The notes: a model not told the origin generated them from the sequence alone. Counted from the first letter of the stretch, positions 34,326 to 45,803 are shown. The stretch is 64,000 bases of DNA from Apricaphanius iberus (GCA_028564705.1 JAPXFQ010000074.1:1-64000); one strand, 5' to 3'. Numbers and translations: made by a program.

Positions 34326-36727
34326 TTACCTACTTAGTTCCTCACTGAATATGTGACTGACCAACTTACTTCCGAAATTTTTCCTGTGACCTAAACTTGT
34401 CTTTTCAGTAATCAAATGAAAACGGCGAGCCTTCTTTCAGCCAGCAGGGAGGCAGTGTGCAGTAATTTGCGGGAGAAGGGAGGGGCAGTACTTTTGTGCT
34501 CTGAGCTCCAAATAGAAAAATTTGATCCCCACAGAATTTACCCTCCTGTCTTATTAAACGGACAGTAGGAACAGGATGATGGAATGTTTAAGTAGAGGGT
34601 ATGTCTAAAGTGTGGCCCTGTGGCCATTTACGATCGTCTGAATATCTGCGCATCAATCACAATTAAAGTTACGTTACTGAAAAGCAAACTTAGGCTCACC
34701 CATTTATGAATCTCATGGAACATATTCAATATAGTAAGAATTGTCACATTTTATTTTGATTTAAATATAATTTTCTTACTCTCAATTTATCCTGCAAAAT
34801 TAGCAAGGGTATTTTTCTTTCTTATAAGTCAACATGACAAACCCTTCATATACTTCAGATCTGATTAATGGATAGATGTACAGATCCTTTTCTAAAATGA
34901 TCTGTACATCTAGCTTGACTAGCTTGTAGTTTTACCTGAAAAAGGGTATATGCAGTAATCTTAAAATGTGTTTAATACATTTTGAAGACTTTTATGATAA
35001 TGTATTTTTTTTAAATCAAGAATTTACCACAATGCACTATTAAATTAGGCTAATGATATGAAACTATTTACAAATTAAAATAACTTGTAGTGCCAGAATC
35101 AGCAATCAACATAGTACAGAAAGGTCCATTAATTCTAAGGTTAGAGTTCAGAGAGTGGTGGTTAACTGCTTTGTCTAAACACTAAATGCATTGGTGTACT
35201 TGCTAACCTTACTTTAAGGTCAGATATGGCAGACAACGGCATTAAAGTGTTTGCTGTGGAGGAGTGGTGTACTCACAGGTGTTCCAGGTGCCAAAGTTGC
35301 TCCTGTTGTTAGAGTAGCAGCTTTAGAACAAAAACAGGCGATTGATCACTGCTGATGTTCTCTGCGGCTGATGGAAGGGGTTTTAGGGCTAGCTCGTTGT
35401 GGCTAACTTCTTTCATTTGAATGACGCAAAACACTAATCATTTTACAAAATGCACAGTGAGCCTCCCTGTTGTTTTCGGAAAACAGGCTTACGCCATTTT
35501 TTAAAATCCTCAACTTTTCGCTAAGAATCAACAAATGTAAAAAAATGTTGGTTGTACTGCATCACTATAATTAGCAAGGTATGTCACACTGGTGACCGGA
35601 TGTCTGTAGCAATAGTATGTAAAGTCACATTAAACAGGCAACATAAAATAATAAAAAATGATTTTGTTCTATTAGTTTCTGTTTTTCTGTTTTTGATAGA
35701 CAACCTTATTTTAAAATATATCAATACTAACCAAATATAAGACTTGTCTAAATTGATTTAAGACTTTTTATATTTTAAGGGTCTTAATTTTTCTTAAGTC
35801 GATTATTTTACTATTAATACTTTTCAAGACCCTGCAGATACACTGTAAAACATAGCTCATTTAATTTGCTGTGTAGTACGTAAGGATTTTTTTTTTTAAG
35901 CAAGAATGAACCAAAAACAAACATTGACTTTTGAGTTGGTAATTATGGTAATGCAGAACATGAAATTAACAATAATAATTTCATTACAACAGATGCAAGA
36001 AGTCAGTCTCCATTGATTTATGCTTTTATAGATAGTGCCTTTATAGGAAAATAAAACTGTGCATAGCTGAGTATGTGACTGGCCACACTTTTCTGCTGTT
36101 AAGAGAATTTGGGGATGGCTTAAGCTGCCGAAGTAGAAATCTTCACTCCTTTTCCTGCTTTGAAACTCAATCTGTTAGGGTGCCCATGTTGTGTCTTTGA
36201 GTGCAATTTCCTCTGCTGCATTCATGCTGTCATCAGCTGCCTTTTTTGACTTTTTTCTCTTGCTGTCCCTCCGTTTCCACCCCCAACTCTTCAGTCCCAA
36301 ACAGCATATCCTGCACCTTTACCCGTCAGGGCTCCAGTGAAGCATGCAGCTGGTTGATACCTCTCAACCTTAGGGGGTGTGTGGTGGGTTGTGGAGGATC
36401 AGGGGAAAAGGAAGGCTTAAGAAAAGAAGGCAGATTAAGAAATATTGTTCTAAAAAAACTGATGCACAAATTTTCCTTTGAACAAAAAATAACCCACCTT
36501 TCCTTATTTTCTCTTCCTCTCCCCAGTTCAGTCTCCTATTTTTCGATTTTATCTGTCACCAGTTTTTGAGCTAATGACTTGCAGGTGCAAGACAAAGCAG
36601 ACACAGAGGTCTTAACTGAAATCTGCAGTGACTATGTGCTCGGACATACATACATTTAGAAAACATTTTAGCTACACAGTTATGCAAAGAATATATCCTA
36701 CCGTCCAAGCCTCAATAACCTGAGCTA
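34325..36727. other. Non-coding; no element recognised
   Basis: Mixed AT-rich DNA. The frame at 36,201-36,569 has no motif. No termini, RNA genes or splice structure supported. Confidence 0.45.
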
Positions 36728-37090
36728 CAGTACAGACCAAATGTTTGGACATACCTTCTCATTCAGTGCGTTTTATGTATTTTCATGACTATTTACATTG
36801 TAGAAGGAATCAAAACCATCAAGACTTTTGGAAAACCATTTCGGGTGACTACCTCTGGAAACTCAAGAGAATGCAAAGCAGTAATCAAAGGGTGGCTACT
36901 TTGAGGAATCTAAAATATTACACATGTATTCAGTTATTTCACCCTTTTTGCTAAAGTACATACAGTAATTCCATACATCATGTGTTCATTCAGAGTTTTG
37001 ATGCCCTTAATTGAGAATGTACAATGTAGTGATGAAAATAAAGAAAACGCATTGAAAGAGAAAGTGTGTCCAAACTTTTGGTCTGTACTG
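36728..37090. mobile_element. Tc1-type MITE, 363 bp
   Basis: Left end CAGTACAGACCAAATGTTTG with CATTCAGTGCGTTTT further in; right end AACGCATTGAAAG...CCAAACTTTTGGTCTGTACTG. The inverted repeats are about 45 bp long and imperfect. A TA flanks each side (36,726-36,727 and 37,091-37,092), the Tc1/mariner target duplication. No transposase. Confidence 0.9.
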
Positions 37091-37179
37091 TACACATACA
37101 CTAAAATTATTGTATCTTTAAATGAAAACTTCAGATTATTCAATTCTAATTTTAAGAAGCTTCTGCTAGCTTAATTGAG

Positions 37180-37650
37180 TCCACCTGAGTTAAAAAGGCA
37201 TCCCTGAAACTGAGCCTCTTTCTGTGACATCATGGTAAAATCAAGAGGAATCAAACAAGCTAACAGTAAAAGACTCGTCAACCTACACAACTGTGGCTTT
37301 TTTGAGCTGAAAGGTTGATCTGTGAGGAGAAAGACATTTACTTAATGACCACTGTAAAAAAGCCAGACTACAGATTGCAACTGCGCATAGAGATAAAAAT
37401 ATTAATTTACAGACACATGTGCTGTGGTCTGATCAAATTAAAAGTGAACTGTTTGACCATAATGACAAACAGTATATTTGGAGGATGAAGAGGGAAGCTT
37501 GAAGCCTGACAACGCCATCCAAACTGTGAAGCATTGGGGTGGCAGCATCATGTTGTGGGGCTGGTTTGCAGCAGAAGGCACTGGTGTACTTCACAAAGTA
37601 GATAACATCACAAGAAAAGAAAATGATGTGGACATATTGAAGTAACACCT
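37180..37650 (+). pseudogene. Tc1-like transposase remnant (catalytic half)
   Basis: Reads in broken frames: a start-like region with KSRGIKQANSK, then VLWSDQIKSELFDHNDKQYI (37,420-37,480, with the first catalytic Asp in WSDQ), HWGGSIMLWGWFAAEGTGVL and ENDVDILK up to a stop. Sequence is related to, but different from, the minus-strand copy at 9.6-10.3 kb. Ends at about 37,650 without the last catalytic Asp/Glu block. Confidence 0.7.
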
Positions 37651-37947
37651 GGAGATATAAGCCAGGGAGTTGAAGTAGACGTTGACCTTCAAATTAGATG
37701 CAAAGTGGATAAGGACAACACAGTCAAGGTAAAAGAGCAGCCATAACAAAGCACTGATCCCAATCCCATAGAAAATCAGGCACTGAAAGGAGAGTGCAAG
37801 CATGAAGGCCAAAAATAACCTGACCCAGTTCCACCAATTCAGGCAGGAGCGGGCCATAATTTTGCAAAACTATTGTATAAAATATATACAATACATAACA
37901 GTTCTCTCTTTCTTTTTTCTGATACATTACAAATACAAATAATACGT
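37651..37947. other. Non-coding, possibly old Tc1 DNA at its left edge
   Basis: Nothing recognised beyond that. Confidence 0.4.
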
Positions 37948-38020
37948 CCAGGTGTACCCTGCCGCTCATGCAATGATTGCTGGAGATAGGATAGACGATA
38001 TAGATAATGGATGGATGGAT
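37948..38020 (+). mobile_element. RTE-tail fragment
   Basis: CCAGGTGTACCCTGCCGCTC, TGCTGGAGATAGGATAGACG and ATATAGATAATGGATGGATG match the 128-bp insertion at 24,026. Confidence 0.65.
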
Positions 38021-38227
38021 GTTAATATGTATTTATCTAAAACAAAAACAAAATTTTACTCTGATTTGATGCTTGGTGGTAGAGAAAATATTTTTGCTGT
38101 TTTGTTTTGGCGTTTTTAACAGTGTAAACATTTGCTAGCTATCCAACAATAAAATACAAAAGATGCTTTAACATATCTAGTTTGATATCAGGTTAAGAAA
38201 TTAATTTAATATTAAAGATTTTCAGAA

Positions 38228-38375
38228 ATGGAGCTGCACGGTGGCGATTCTGCTAACGATTCTTGTTAGCACTGTTGCCTTGCAGCAAGAAGGTTGTGGG
38301 TTCGTATCCCAGCCCAGGGTCTTTCATGGAGTTTGCATGGAGTTTGCATGTCCTCCCCGTGCATGCGTGGGTTCT
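38228..38375 (+). mobile_element. tRNA-like SINE
   Basis: CTGCACGGTGGCGATTCTGC, TTAGCACTGTTGCCTTGCAG, then B-box-like GTGGGTTCGTATCCCAG, GGAGTTTGCATGTCCTCCCC and GTGCATGCGTGGGTTCT. This is a very common fish interspersed repeat. A GAGTTTGCATG duplication at 38,337-38,350 is internal. Confidence 0.65.
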
Positions 38376-38656
38376 GTTCCTCATGTTCACTATTATCAAC
38401 AACACTGGCTATCATAGATAACTTTGATGCCCAGGAACCACCCTATCTCTGAACCTGAGATCGTCCTCACACATATACACTGCTTAGAGAGTACAGCAGA
38501 GATTGTACTTCTTGATTTGCTAGAACAGGGATCTACAACTACAGTCCTAAAGGTCAGCCTCTTAAATTAACTTACATTAGTGAAACTCTCGGTTTTTGCA
38601 GCTTATTCCACTGTCATTGGTGTGATCGAGGACCTGCAACGTTTAGATGTGTCCCT
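38376..38656. other. Non-coding
   Basis: Nothing recognised. Confidence 0.5.
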
Positions 38657-38791
38657 TGTTGGGTATACAGAAAGATGCAAGTTTTTGGCTATGAATAGTT
38701 ATGAAGGATTGCTTATAGCAATTGATAAGATAAATAATTTATTGAATATTATTAAATAACGGATACCAGCTGATAGCAGGAACTATATTAA

Positions 38792-39987
38792 CCCTCTAGG
38801 CGCCAGGGTTTTTTCTATAAAATATTCCATTTTGATATCACTAGTTCAAAATGTTGTAGCTTTAATATGGTTATAGATAAAGGTACACTGTAAATTGGAA
38901 AAATCTTCAGTAAGATCCAAAGTTTGTGATAGGAGCAAAATCACACATCTAATTTGCATATTGTGACGTCATCAGGTGTTGGCACTATTGGATTGCATGA
39001 CTTTTACAATTTTTTGCTTTTTGACATTGTTTAACACTTTTTTTTCATCAATAATTTTATTTTTTTATTTAGATTTTTCTATATATGTATTTTGTACATC
39101 TATATGTTTCATTTTTTTTGGCTTTTTTTCAAGAACAGGTGGATATATCTGTTTATGTCCTTTCTTATGTGGCTCGTTACTCTATTCACTATATAAAATC
39201 AACAGAAAGAAAATATTGGCCACAGAATTTTACAGATCCGTCCGAAGAATAACTAACAGGCTCATCAAATTGTCTGATCCACTGCTGATTCTACTCTTCC
39301 TCATCTGTCAAGCAAACCTCTCCAACATCATCATCATCATCCTCACTTGCAGCGGGACAGAGAACTTTACTGATGTTTACTCGCTTATAAGCGGTCTTTT
39401 TTCTCTCGTGTTTTCGATCGCATCTACTATTATTTCCACTGATTTTTACATCCCTCCCACCTTGGTCATAATTAGCGTTGTGATTACCACCTTGCTACCC
39501 GAACTCATACCTTTCTCTCACCGGGAGAACGTGATGCAGAGCTGGAATGTTGCTGCTTTTGGAGCATCATGGCGAAACGGGACTGGCTGTTGCTGCGGGA
39601 CATTTTAGTTTCACTTTCTCCCGGGACAACTGAACAGATCAGAGGTAAATATTTCTCTTCAGAATCTGAATAGGCCAATACTTTACGGCGGGGAACTCCG
39701 ACATCTCGGCCTCATTAGTTTTATTTTTCTAAAATTTGCGTTCTCTATACTGTGACCGCAGCAGCTGTACCTCGCGTCCCCCGCTCGCGGCGCTGACTTA
39801 AAGGCCGATTTACTCCAAAAAGTTTCCATGGTAACACACCCAAAAAGGTGTCCAAGATTAAAGGTACACATGTCCGCTATCTCCTGATGTAAACTAGTAA
39901 TTAAATTAGTGGCCCTATCTCCAGCTGTGGCTCGTTAAAGTCAGCAATGTTGCTTGTCGCAATATCGCGACTTTGGCGCCTAGAGGG
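38792..39987. mobile_element. piggyBac-type non-autonomous element, 1,196 bp
   Basis: Ends CCCTCTAGGCGCCAGGG and TTTGGCGCCTAGAGGG, with the first 14 bp forming a near-perfect inverted repeat. Flanked on both sides by TTAA (38,788-38,791 and 39,988-39,991), the diagnostic piggyBac target. Interior holds no recognisable transposase catalytic domain. The minus strand at 39,290-39,350 encodes an acidic run (SEDDDDDVGEVCLTDEEE) like those at piggyBac transposase N-termini, and 39,504-39,606 minus encodes a short ATG frame ending at a donor-like AAG|GTATGAG. I infer a deletion derivative retaining 5' parts of its parent. Confidence 0.9.
38976..39608 (+). other. 210-codon open frame inside piggyBac element
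   Basis: Open for 633 bp. The first half is very rich in Phe, Leu and Ile because the DNA is T-rich, giving pseudo-membrane segments; the second half has ordinary composition. No family motif is seen, and the acidic minus-strand frame is the better candidate for real coding history. Probably fortuitous. Confidence 0.2.
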
Positions 39988-41304
39988 TTAATAGCCAAAT
40001 ATTTCAGTCTCAGTTATCATTTACTATCTACCTGGTTAAGGCTGAGATAATAAATACAAAGTGAAGGGTGAGCTCTAGACGTTCATTGAACAGCAATTAA
40101 AATTCCGAAATACAATAATTTATTTACAAAAGAAGAAGAATAACAAGGCAAACATTTAAATCAACCAAGCTAGTAAAACACACGACTAATTAGAAGAAAT
40201 GAATAACCACCTAAAAAAAATAAAGAACACAATGAATGGATAAACATGCAATATAATAGAAACCATAAATTCTGATGTGACAGTTATGTAGGAATCTGAA
40301 TGCTTAAAGACCAAGACTTATATTGCAATGCTGGAATGAAAGCTAAATTAGTTTACTAATTGTGATTAGTTTAACTAATTAGAACAATTGATTTATGTCT
40401 AAACAAAGAAAAGAAACCTCTTGTCGGATTGAGTAACTCTGGCTATAGGAGTTTTGACTTTTAGTCAGAAAGTATTTGGAAGCACTGGATAGACCTGTAG
40501 GCTGAACAGCTTGGGGTTATACCCAAACAGATAGAAGATTAATCTTACACAAGGTAACAAAACACAGTGAATCAACACACAATCCTTAATTTTTTGTTAT
40601 CCTAAACTAATCTTGCCTCTGCCCATACAGACCTTATTGAACAATTAAAGTTGTCCAGGTTCCTCCATGGTTGGAGAAGGGGAAAGGCTCAATGCATTAG
40701 CAACCAGCTAACAAAAGCTAGTTAGCAGAGTCACAGTTGTTCAGTAGCTGGTAGCACCAGGAGCTTTTGACTGGGACATTGGCTTCGTCCTTTCTGGCTC
40801 GGTTACGTAGCGATCGGCTCCAAAACTCACTGAAACAGTACATTTTGGAGTTCTCCAGCATGGCATTCACCTCTTATAGTCTCCATTGCAGTGGGAATGC
40901 GGCTTTGGCTGGTTCAGGTCCCCCTGAATGAGGGGATCGGCTCCCTTGTTCCTCTCATTACAGTCTGTGATACAGAAAGCTTTGTATGGGGTTTAAGACA
41001 GAGCAGTGGTATTTGTGTCATCAGTGTTTGTGATTCACCTGATATCAGTAGTCTTTGTGTCCCTTGGAGTGAGATTCTCCCAGAAACTCATGTGCTTTTC
41101 CCTTCACCAGCGAAGGAAAACATCTCTCTAATCAGACCGCGACCATGGCTTAAGTGGAAGAGGCTATTGTGGCTGGAAGGGCAGCAATTATATAATCTCT
41201 GGTCCTCTTTACCCCTCCTTTTTCTGTTGAATCTGGGCTTTCTTCTTCTCCTGTGGAACTAGAATGTGGATCCGCACCACCAAGTGACTGTGTGTGACCC
41301 AACA

Positions 41305-41898
41305 TCCTGGTCCAACACACCTGAATCAAATGGCTGAATTGCCTCCTCAGTAGGCAGTGAAGTTATCCAAAGTCCTGCTAATGACCTGATCATTTGACTC
41401 TGCAGTGATCCTACTTGAAACATTTGATTGCACATAAGTTCCATGTGAACCAGGATGAAGTTGTGAGGCTGTACATTTAAGCCACAGCAGGTCAACTTTT
41501 AGTAACTGCAGTCCTTTCATTTCATTGTTTACATGTAGTTCACTTTTCAGCTTGTTGAGATTGCACGTTAATGAAGATGACTAAAAAATATACAATATAT
41601 TTTTGACCTCATCATTCAAAATGAAGATCAACATAAAAATGTTGAGCAACCTATGATTGAGACTGAAAATAGGATTTATGTCATACACATGCTCTCAAAT
41701 TTAAAATATTTCAACAGTTACAATCTAACAGCCAAGCACCCGAAGAATTCACCACACCTCTGAGAGTGTCCTCCGTGTAAGCTCCACAGTAGAAACTCAA
41801 AGGCAGCTTGGCTCCCTAAATCAAATTTCACTCTCCCTTAAATCACTTTGACTTTGGACAGTTTTGATAGATACACCAGAAAACCAAGTTTTATATTT
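41305..41898. other. Non-coding
   Basis: Mixed composition; nothing recognised. Confidence 0.45.
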
Positions 41899-42907
41899 AA
41901 GGAAACCCAGCAGATTTCATTAAGTCTTTGTCTTGCAACACTCACTCCACCTGAAAGGTGTATTGACAGTAGACAGTTGCCTTTATGGGGTCGTTGATTT
42001 CACAGCAATCTCTCATACTGAGCAAGGATGTAGTGACAGCTGGGAGAAAAAAATTCTCTTTAACAGGGAGAAACTTCTAAAAGCAAGGTTATTACCATTA
42101 ACGAAAATGAATGAACTAACGAAAACTTGAAGTAAAAAAGCATGTTCGTTAACTGAAATAAAAATAAAAACAAGAATTTGCAACAAAACGAAAATGTACT
42201 GAAACTGTAATGATTGTTCACAAAACGAACTAAAACTAACTTAATCCATTGAGAAAATGTGCTCAGTTTTCGTTTCATAAAGTGCCATAAAGTCTAGAAG
42301 AATTATTTTTATGTTGCTCCCTGCCTACTGTGCATTGTCACCAGAAACAAACATGCAACAGTCTGCTGAAATAACTTCATAACAGGTGAGGTAATTCTAA
42401 CAAACAAGCTAACATTGCTAACCAACGCTGCTAATAGCAATGGGAGCCAGAGCTGTGTAAACTGGTGTAGGTTGTGCTCTTATCCGCTGCGTTGATAAAA
42501 ATAATCCCTATATAGTTTCTGATTGTTGGTGGTTTTTACTGGCTGTACTGCATTATCCCAACACTTCCATCAAGTTGTCTGTATAGATGCAGTCGGCCTA
42601 GCGTTATGTAAGCAATGGTTGAGAAAAAGTGCCAGAGTCCAGTTTTGTATTTGCCCCAGTACACATTTTAATGGAAAGACTAAAAATAAACTGAAATACT
42701 AGAAAAAATCGTAAAAGCTAATTAAAACTGAAATAGAATTTAAAATCTTAAGGCAAAGCAAAGCAAGTTTATTTGTAGAGCACAATTCATACACAAGGCA
42801 ATTCAAAGTGCTTCAAAGTTGCATAAATTAGGAAAACAAAAAACAAAAAAAAACTACTTAAAAAATAATTCATTACAAGAAAAAGCAAGAGTGCATATAA
42901 AATGCTT

Positions 42908-43171
42908 TCAATTGTCATATGCACGGGCAAAAATAATTGTTTTCAACGTGGATTTAAACATTGTTAGAGTTGAGGGTTGTCTCACATCCTCATGAAGACT
43001 GTTCCAGATTTTAGCTGCCTGAAATTGAAATGCAGCCTCATCATGTTTATTTTTGACTCTGGGAACCACCAAGAGACCCCTCCCTGAAGTTCCCAGGGTG
43101 TGAGATGGTTCATATGTCTCTAACATGTCAGAGATGTACTTTAGTGCCGAACCATGGATAGACTTGTACAC
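42908..43171 (-). pseudogene. L2 ORF2 C-terminal fragment
   Basis: 87 residues: YISDMLETYEPSHTLGTSG, GLLVVPRVKNKHDEAAFQF, AKIWNSLHEDVRQ and MFKSTLKTIIFARAY, the L2 C-terminal domain with its stop. Confidence 0.8.
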
Positions 43172-43663
43172 AAGCAGAGCTGTTTTAAATTCTATTCTCT
43201 GAGCGACAGGAAGCCAATGCAGTGACCAGAGTACTGGACTAATATGGCCGTATTTCCTGGTTCCTGGTCAGGACTCAAGCAGCAGCCTTCTGGATGTACT
43301 GCAGCTGTCTAACAGCTCGTTTAGAGAGGCCAGTGAGCAGGCCGTTACAGTAGTCTAACCTGCTGGAGACAAATGCATAGATAAGTCTCTCTAAGTCTGG
43401 TTTCGACTCTATTCCTCTGATCTTAGAAATGTTTTTCAGATGGGAAAATGCTTTTGATGTTATTGCTTTGATGTTGCTGTTTAAGTTCTATTCCGAATCC
43501 ATGATTACCCCTAGATTTCTAACCTGATCTTTTTTGGTTGAAGACAGAGAGACTCAAGATGACTGATAACACATTCTCTTTGTGTCTGTAGGCCAAAAAC
43601 AATGATCTCAGTTTTGTCTGAGTTTAACTGGAGAAAGTTGTTTTGCATCCACACACTGATCTG

Positions 43664-44277
43664 TTAAATACAGTGACAGAGTGTATCTATAGGCCTATGT
43701 TCACCTGCCGTCAGTGACACGTATATCTGAGTGTCATCTGCGTAGTTATGGTAAGACACATTATTGCTGTTAATTAGCTGACCCAATGGAAGCATGTACA
43801 AGTTGAACATAAGTGGTCCCAAGATTGACCCTGGGGGACTCCACAGTCCCGTCAGTGACACGTATATCTGAGTGTCATCTGCGTAGTTATGGTAAGACAC
43901 ATTATTGCTGTTAATTAGCTGACCCAATGGAAGCATGTACAAGTTGAACATAAGTGGTCCCAAGATTGACCCTGGGGGACTCCACAGGTCATGGGAATTT
44001 TGTCTGAGATACAGTTGCAAATTTCGACAAAGTACGTCCTGTCCTCAAGATAGGACTTGAAGCAGTTTAGAGCAGTACCAGAGATTCTGACCCAGTTTTC
44101 TAACCTGTGAATGAAGATCCCATGGTCCCCTGTGTCAAAGGCAGCGCTCAGGTCCAGCAGAACTAAAACTGAGACTTTGCCTGCGTTGGTGTTCATGCGA
44201 ATATCATTTGTCACGTTGATCAGAACTGTCTCAATGCTGTGGTGGGGCCTAAAGCCTGACTGGAAAGTATCAAACAC
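43664..44277 (-). pseudogene. L2 RT fragment with duplicated catalytic block
   Basis: The upstream part (43,915-44,277) shows FDTFQSGFRPHHSIETVL, VLVLLDLSAAFDTGDHG and TCGVPQG. The overlapping downstream frame (43,664-44,020) then encodes the block [19 protein letters not shown] ... [14 protein letters not shown] twice in tandem and in one frame, because 141 bp (47 codons) are repeated. Two YADD boxes are therefore read in one polypeptide. A frameshift at about 43,985 separates it from the upstream frame. Confidence 0.85.
43709..43987. repeat. Exact tandem duplication, period 141 bp
   Basis: 43,709-43,846 and 43,850-43,987 are identical by eye over 138 bp, separated by 3 bp. No difference found, unlike the decayed surroundings. 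Confidence 0.9.
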
Positions 44278-44639
44278 ATTGTTAGACAGGAGAAAGTAAG
44301 TGAGCTGTTGATATAAGTCAAAACTAAATAAAAAGTAAAACTAATGAAAATGTTAAAATTATTAAAATCCTGTCTAGAAGTACCAGAACCGGGCTCAGTA
44401 CGAGTGGCCATCTGCCAAAACCGACTTGGGTTTCAAGATAACTGAGCAGAGACAGAGAAAGAACAAAATAACTAATGTAGCAGTACTTTCTATGTTAAAA
44501 AAGTAAAAACTGATCACAGCCACATGATGTTGGCCTTGAATCTTGATTTACTGTGGGAATGCAAATTTAGCTACTATCCCACAAACTAAATGGAGGAAAT
44601 TGTGTCTTTTATATGTGTGGTGTATGAAAATACATAATA

Positions 44640-45010
44640 TAACATTTATTTTTATAGCACCTTTTACACATAAAATCACAAAGTGCTTTACAAGATTACG
44701 TACAGATGAAACAAAACACGCTTACGAGGATCAATCAACTAAAAGCTTGTCTAAAAAGAAATTTCTTCAGCTGCTGTTTAAAGGATTCAACAAAATCCGT
44801 CTCACTTAGGGATGTTGGCAGGGTGTTCCATAGCTTTGGAGCTATGGAACATGTGCTCTATGAACATGTGCTCTGCAAACCTAAATTAGAAGGGAAATCT
44901 TAAACATATTGTTTTCGGTAAATTGCATTGGTCTCATGTACACAGAGCACTATGCTGGATGGCTGTCAGTCTTGCCTGCTGCAAATCGAGCTTATTGGAA
45001 AAGCATCCCA
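44640..45010 (-). mobile_element. LINE 3' end remnant of another family
   Basis: ATTTATTTTTATAGCACCTT, CACAAAGTGCTTTACAAG, then on the minus strand the C-terminal coding shadow (44,740-44,830: FRQAL-like KRNFF.../ENFKK region) and GGCAGGGTGTTCCATAGCTT. The layout (tail, then end of ORF2) is that of a LINE, but the family is not one of the other copies. An inverted AGCTTTGGAGCTATGG lies inside. Confidence 0.45.
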
Positions 45011-45582
45011 GAGGACTAGGTGTTGTAACTGCATGATGTGGCTTAAGACTCCACTGTGCTCCACTTTAAAAGGTGCAATGTAAAACCAGCTCATTATAAG
45101 TGTAAGGGATATTTGAATAAGCATTATTCCTTCTTATTCAAATATAGTTCCATGGATAAGTCTGGTGATTAAACCCTTTTAGAAGACCTAAGGATACCTT
45201 CTTTTTTTTACAAACACTGAAAGAGCTTTCCAGAGTAGAGTATGTAGATTGTGTCTAAATGTAGAACTGCTTATGTCTGTTTTGTGCTCAAATGACATCC
45301 ATCTAGATTACATATATAGAGGTTTATTTGCATATGCGGGAGGTGTTAGTGTGATTTGACCACTCAAGAAAGATTTGACTATCAATTTCTAACAATTAAC
45401 TTAATGCTCTGCCACTTGCAGGAAAAGGTGAGGACATGTTAATCTAAAGGGCATAGATTAACATGAACATCTGTATAATGCTATCGACCAACTGATTCCT
45501 CATGTAAGCTAAACAAGTTTTTGTTACAATAAGACATTGTTTTCTGAAGTTTAGGTAACATTTGTAATTATTGGAGCTTGTG
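45011..45582. other. Non-coding
   Basis: Nothing recognised. Confidence 0.5.
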
Positions 45583-45803
45583 CACTGCAAAAACTGTCCA
45601 ACAATCTTGTTTCCAGTCCAACAATCTTTTTTAAGAGTATTTTTGTTCTTATATTTAGACATATACTACGCAAGAGCAGAAGGTGTTGGATTATTATTCT
45701 TATTTAGAGAATACATGTCTTATTTTGAAAATTCTTACCAAGTGCAGTTGTCTTACTTTACTGGCAGATACTAGATTCTTATAAAACTTCTTAAATTAAG
45801 AGA

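Larger units (their letters stand above)
38657..41304 (-). mobile_element. Solo LTR, minus strand, split by a piggyBac-type element
   Basis: Reads as the inverse of the LTR at 59,598-61,183. Matching marks in order: TGTTGG start, TTTGGCTAT, GATTGCTTATAGCAAT, GCAGGAACTAT / AATAGCCAAATATTTCAGTC, ATTTATTTACAAAAGAA, AACATTTAAATCAACCAAGC, TAAATTCTGAT, and the closing TGTGTGTGACCCAACA at 41,289-41,304. On the minus strand a TATATAA box lies near 41,190, at the start of the LTR. Minus the 1.2-kb insert it is about 1.45 kb. Flanks are CCCT and TCCT, an imperfect 4-bp duplication. No internal retroviral gene or second LTR is present, so this is a solo LTR. It is more decayed than its partner. Confidence 0.75.
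42752..44310 (-). mobile_element. Second L2-type LINE copy, 5'-truncated
   Basis: 3' end at 42,752 (AAGGCAAAGCAAAGCAAGTT, then TATTTGTAGAGCACAATTC on the plus strand) differs from the other L2 families in the window. RT and C-terminal pieces lie on the minus strand with several frameshifts. Confidence 0.8.
42084..44372. mobile_element. hAT-like element carrying an L2 insertion
   Basis: Begins CAAGGTTATTACC and ends TTAAAATCCTG, inverse-like CAGG ends, flanked by TCTAAAAG (42,076-42,083) and TCTAGAAG (44,373-44,380), an 8-bp duplication with one mismatch. Subterminal DNA is full of AACGAAAA and AACTAAAA words. About 1.56 kb of the inside is the L2 at 42,752-44,310. No transposase is recognised. 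Confidence 0.6.
41899..44560 (-). mobile_element. L2 3' UTR fragment, split by a 2.3-kb insertion
   Basis: Left piece 41,899-42,083 (AAGGAAACCCAGCAGATT, AGCAATCTCTCATACTGAGC, TTTAACAGGGAGAAACTTCT) and right piece 44,373-44,560 (AGAACCGGGCTCAGTACGAG, GGCCATCTGCC, GTAGCAGTACTTTCTATGTT) are consecutive parts of the family 3' UTR at 48,945 and 14,188. The DNA between belongs to the hAT-like element. Confidence 0.75.

Noticed and set aside
34021..34348. Tyr/Ile repeat frames on both strands
   Set aside because: Pure (AT)n translation.
39569..39673. Small plus-strand frame MAKRDWLLLRDILVSL inside the piggyBac element
   Set aside because: Superficially like a bacterial domain start, but only 34 codons, with no continuation; treated as chance.
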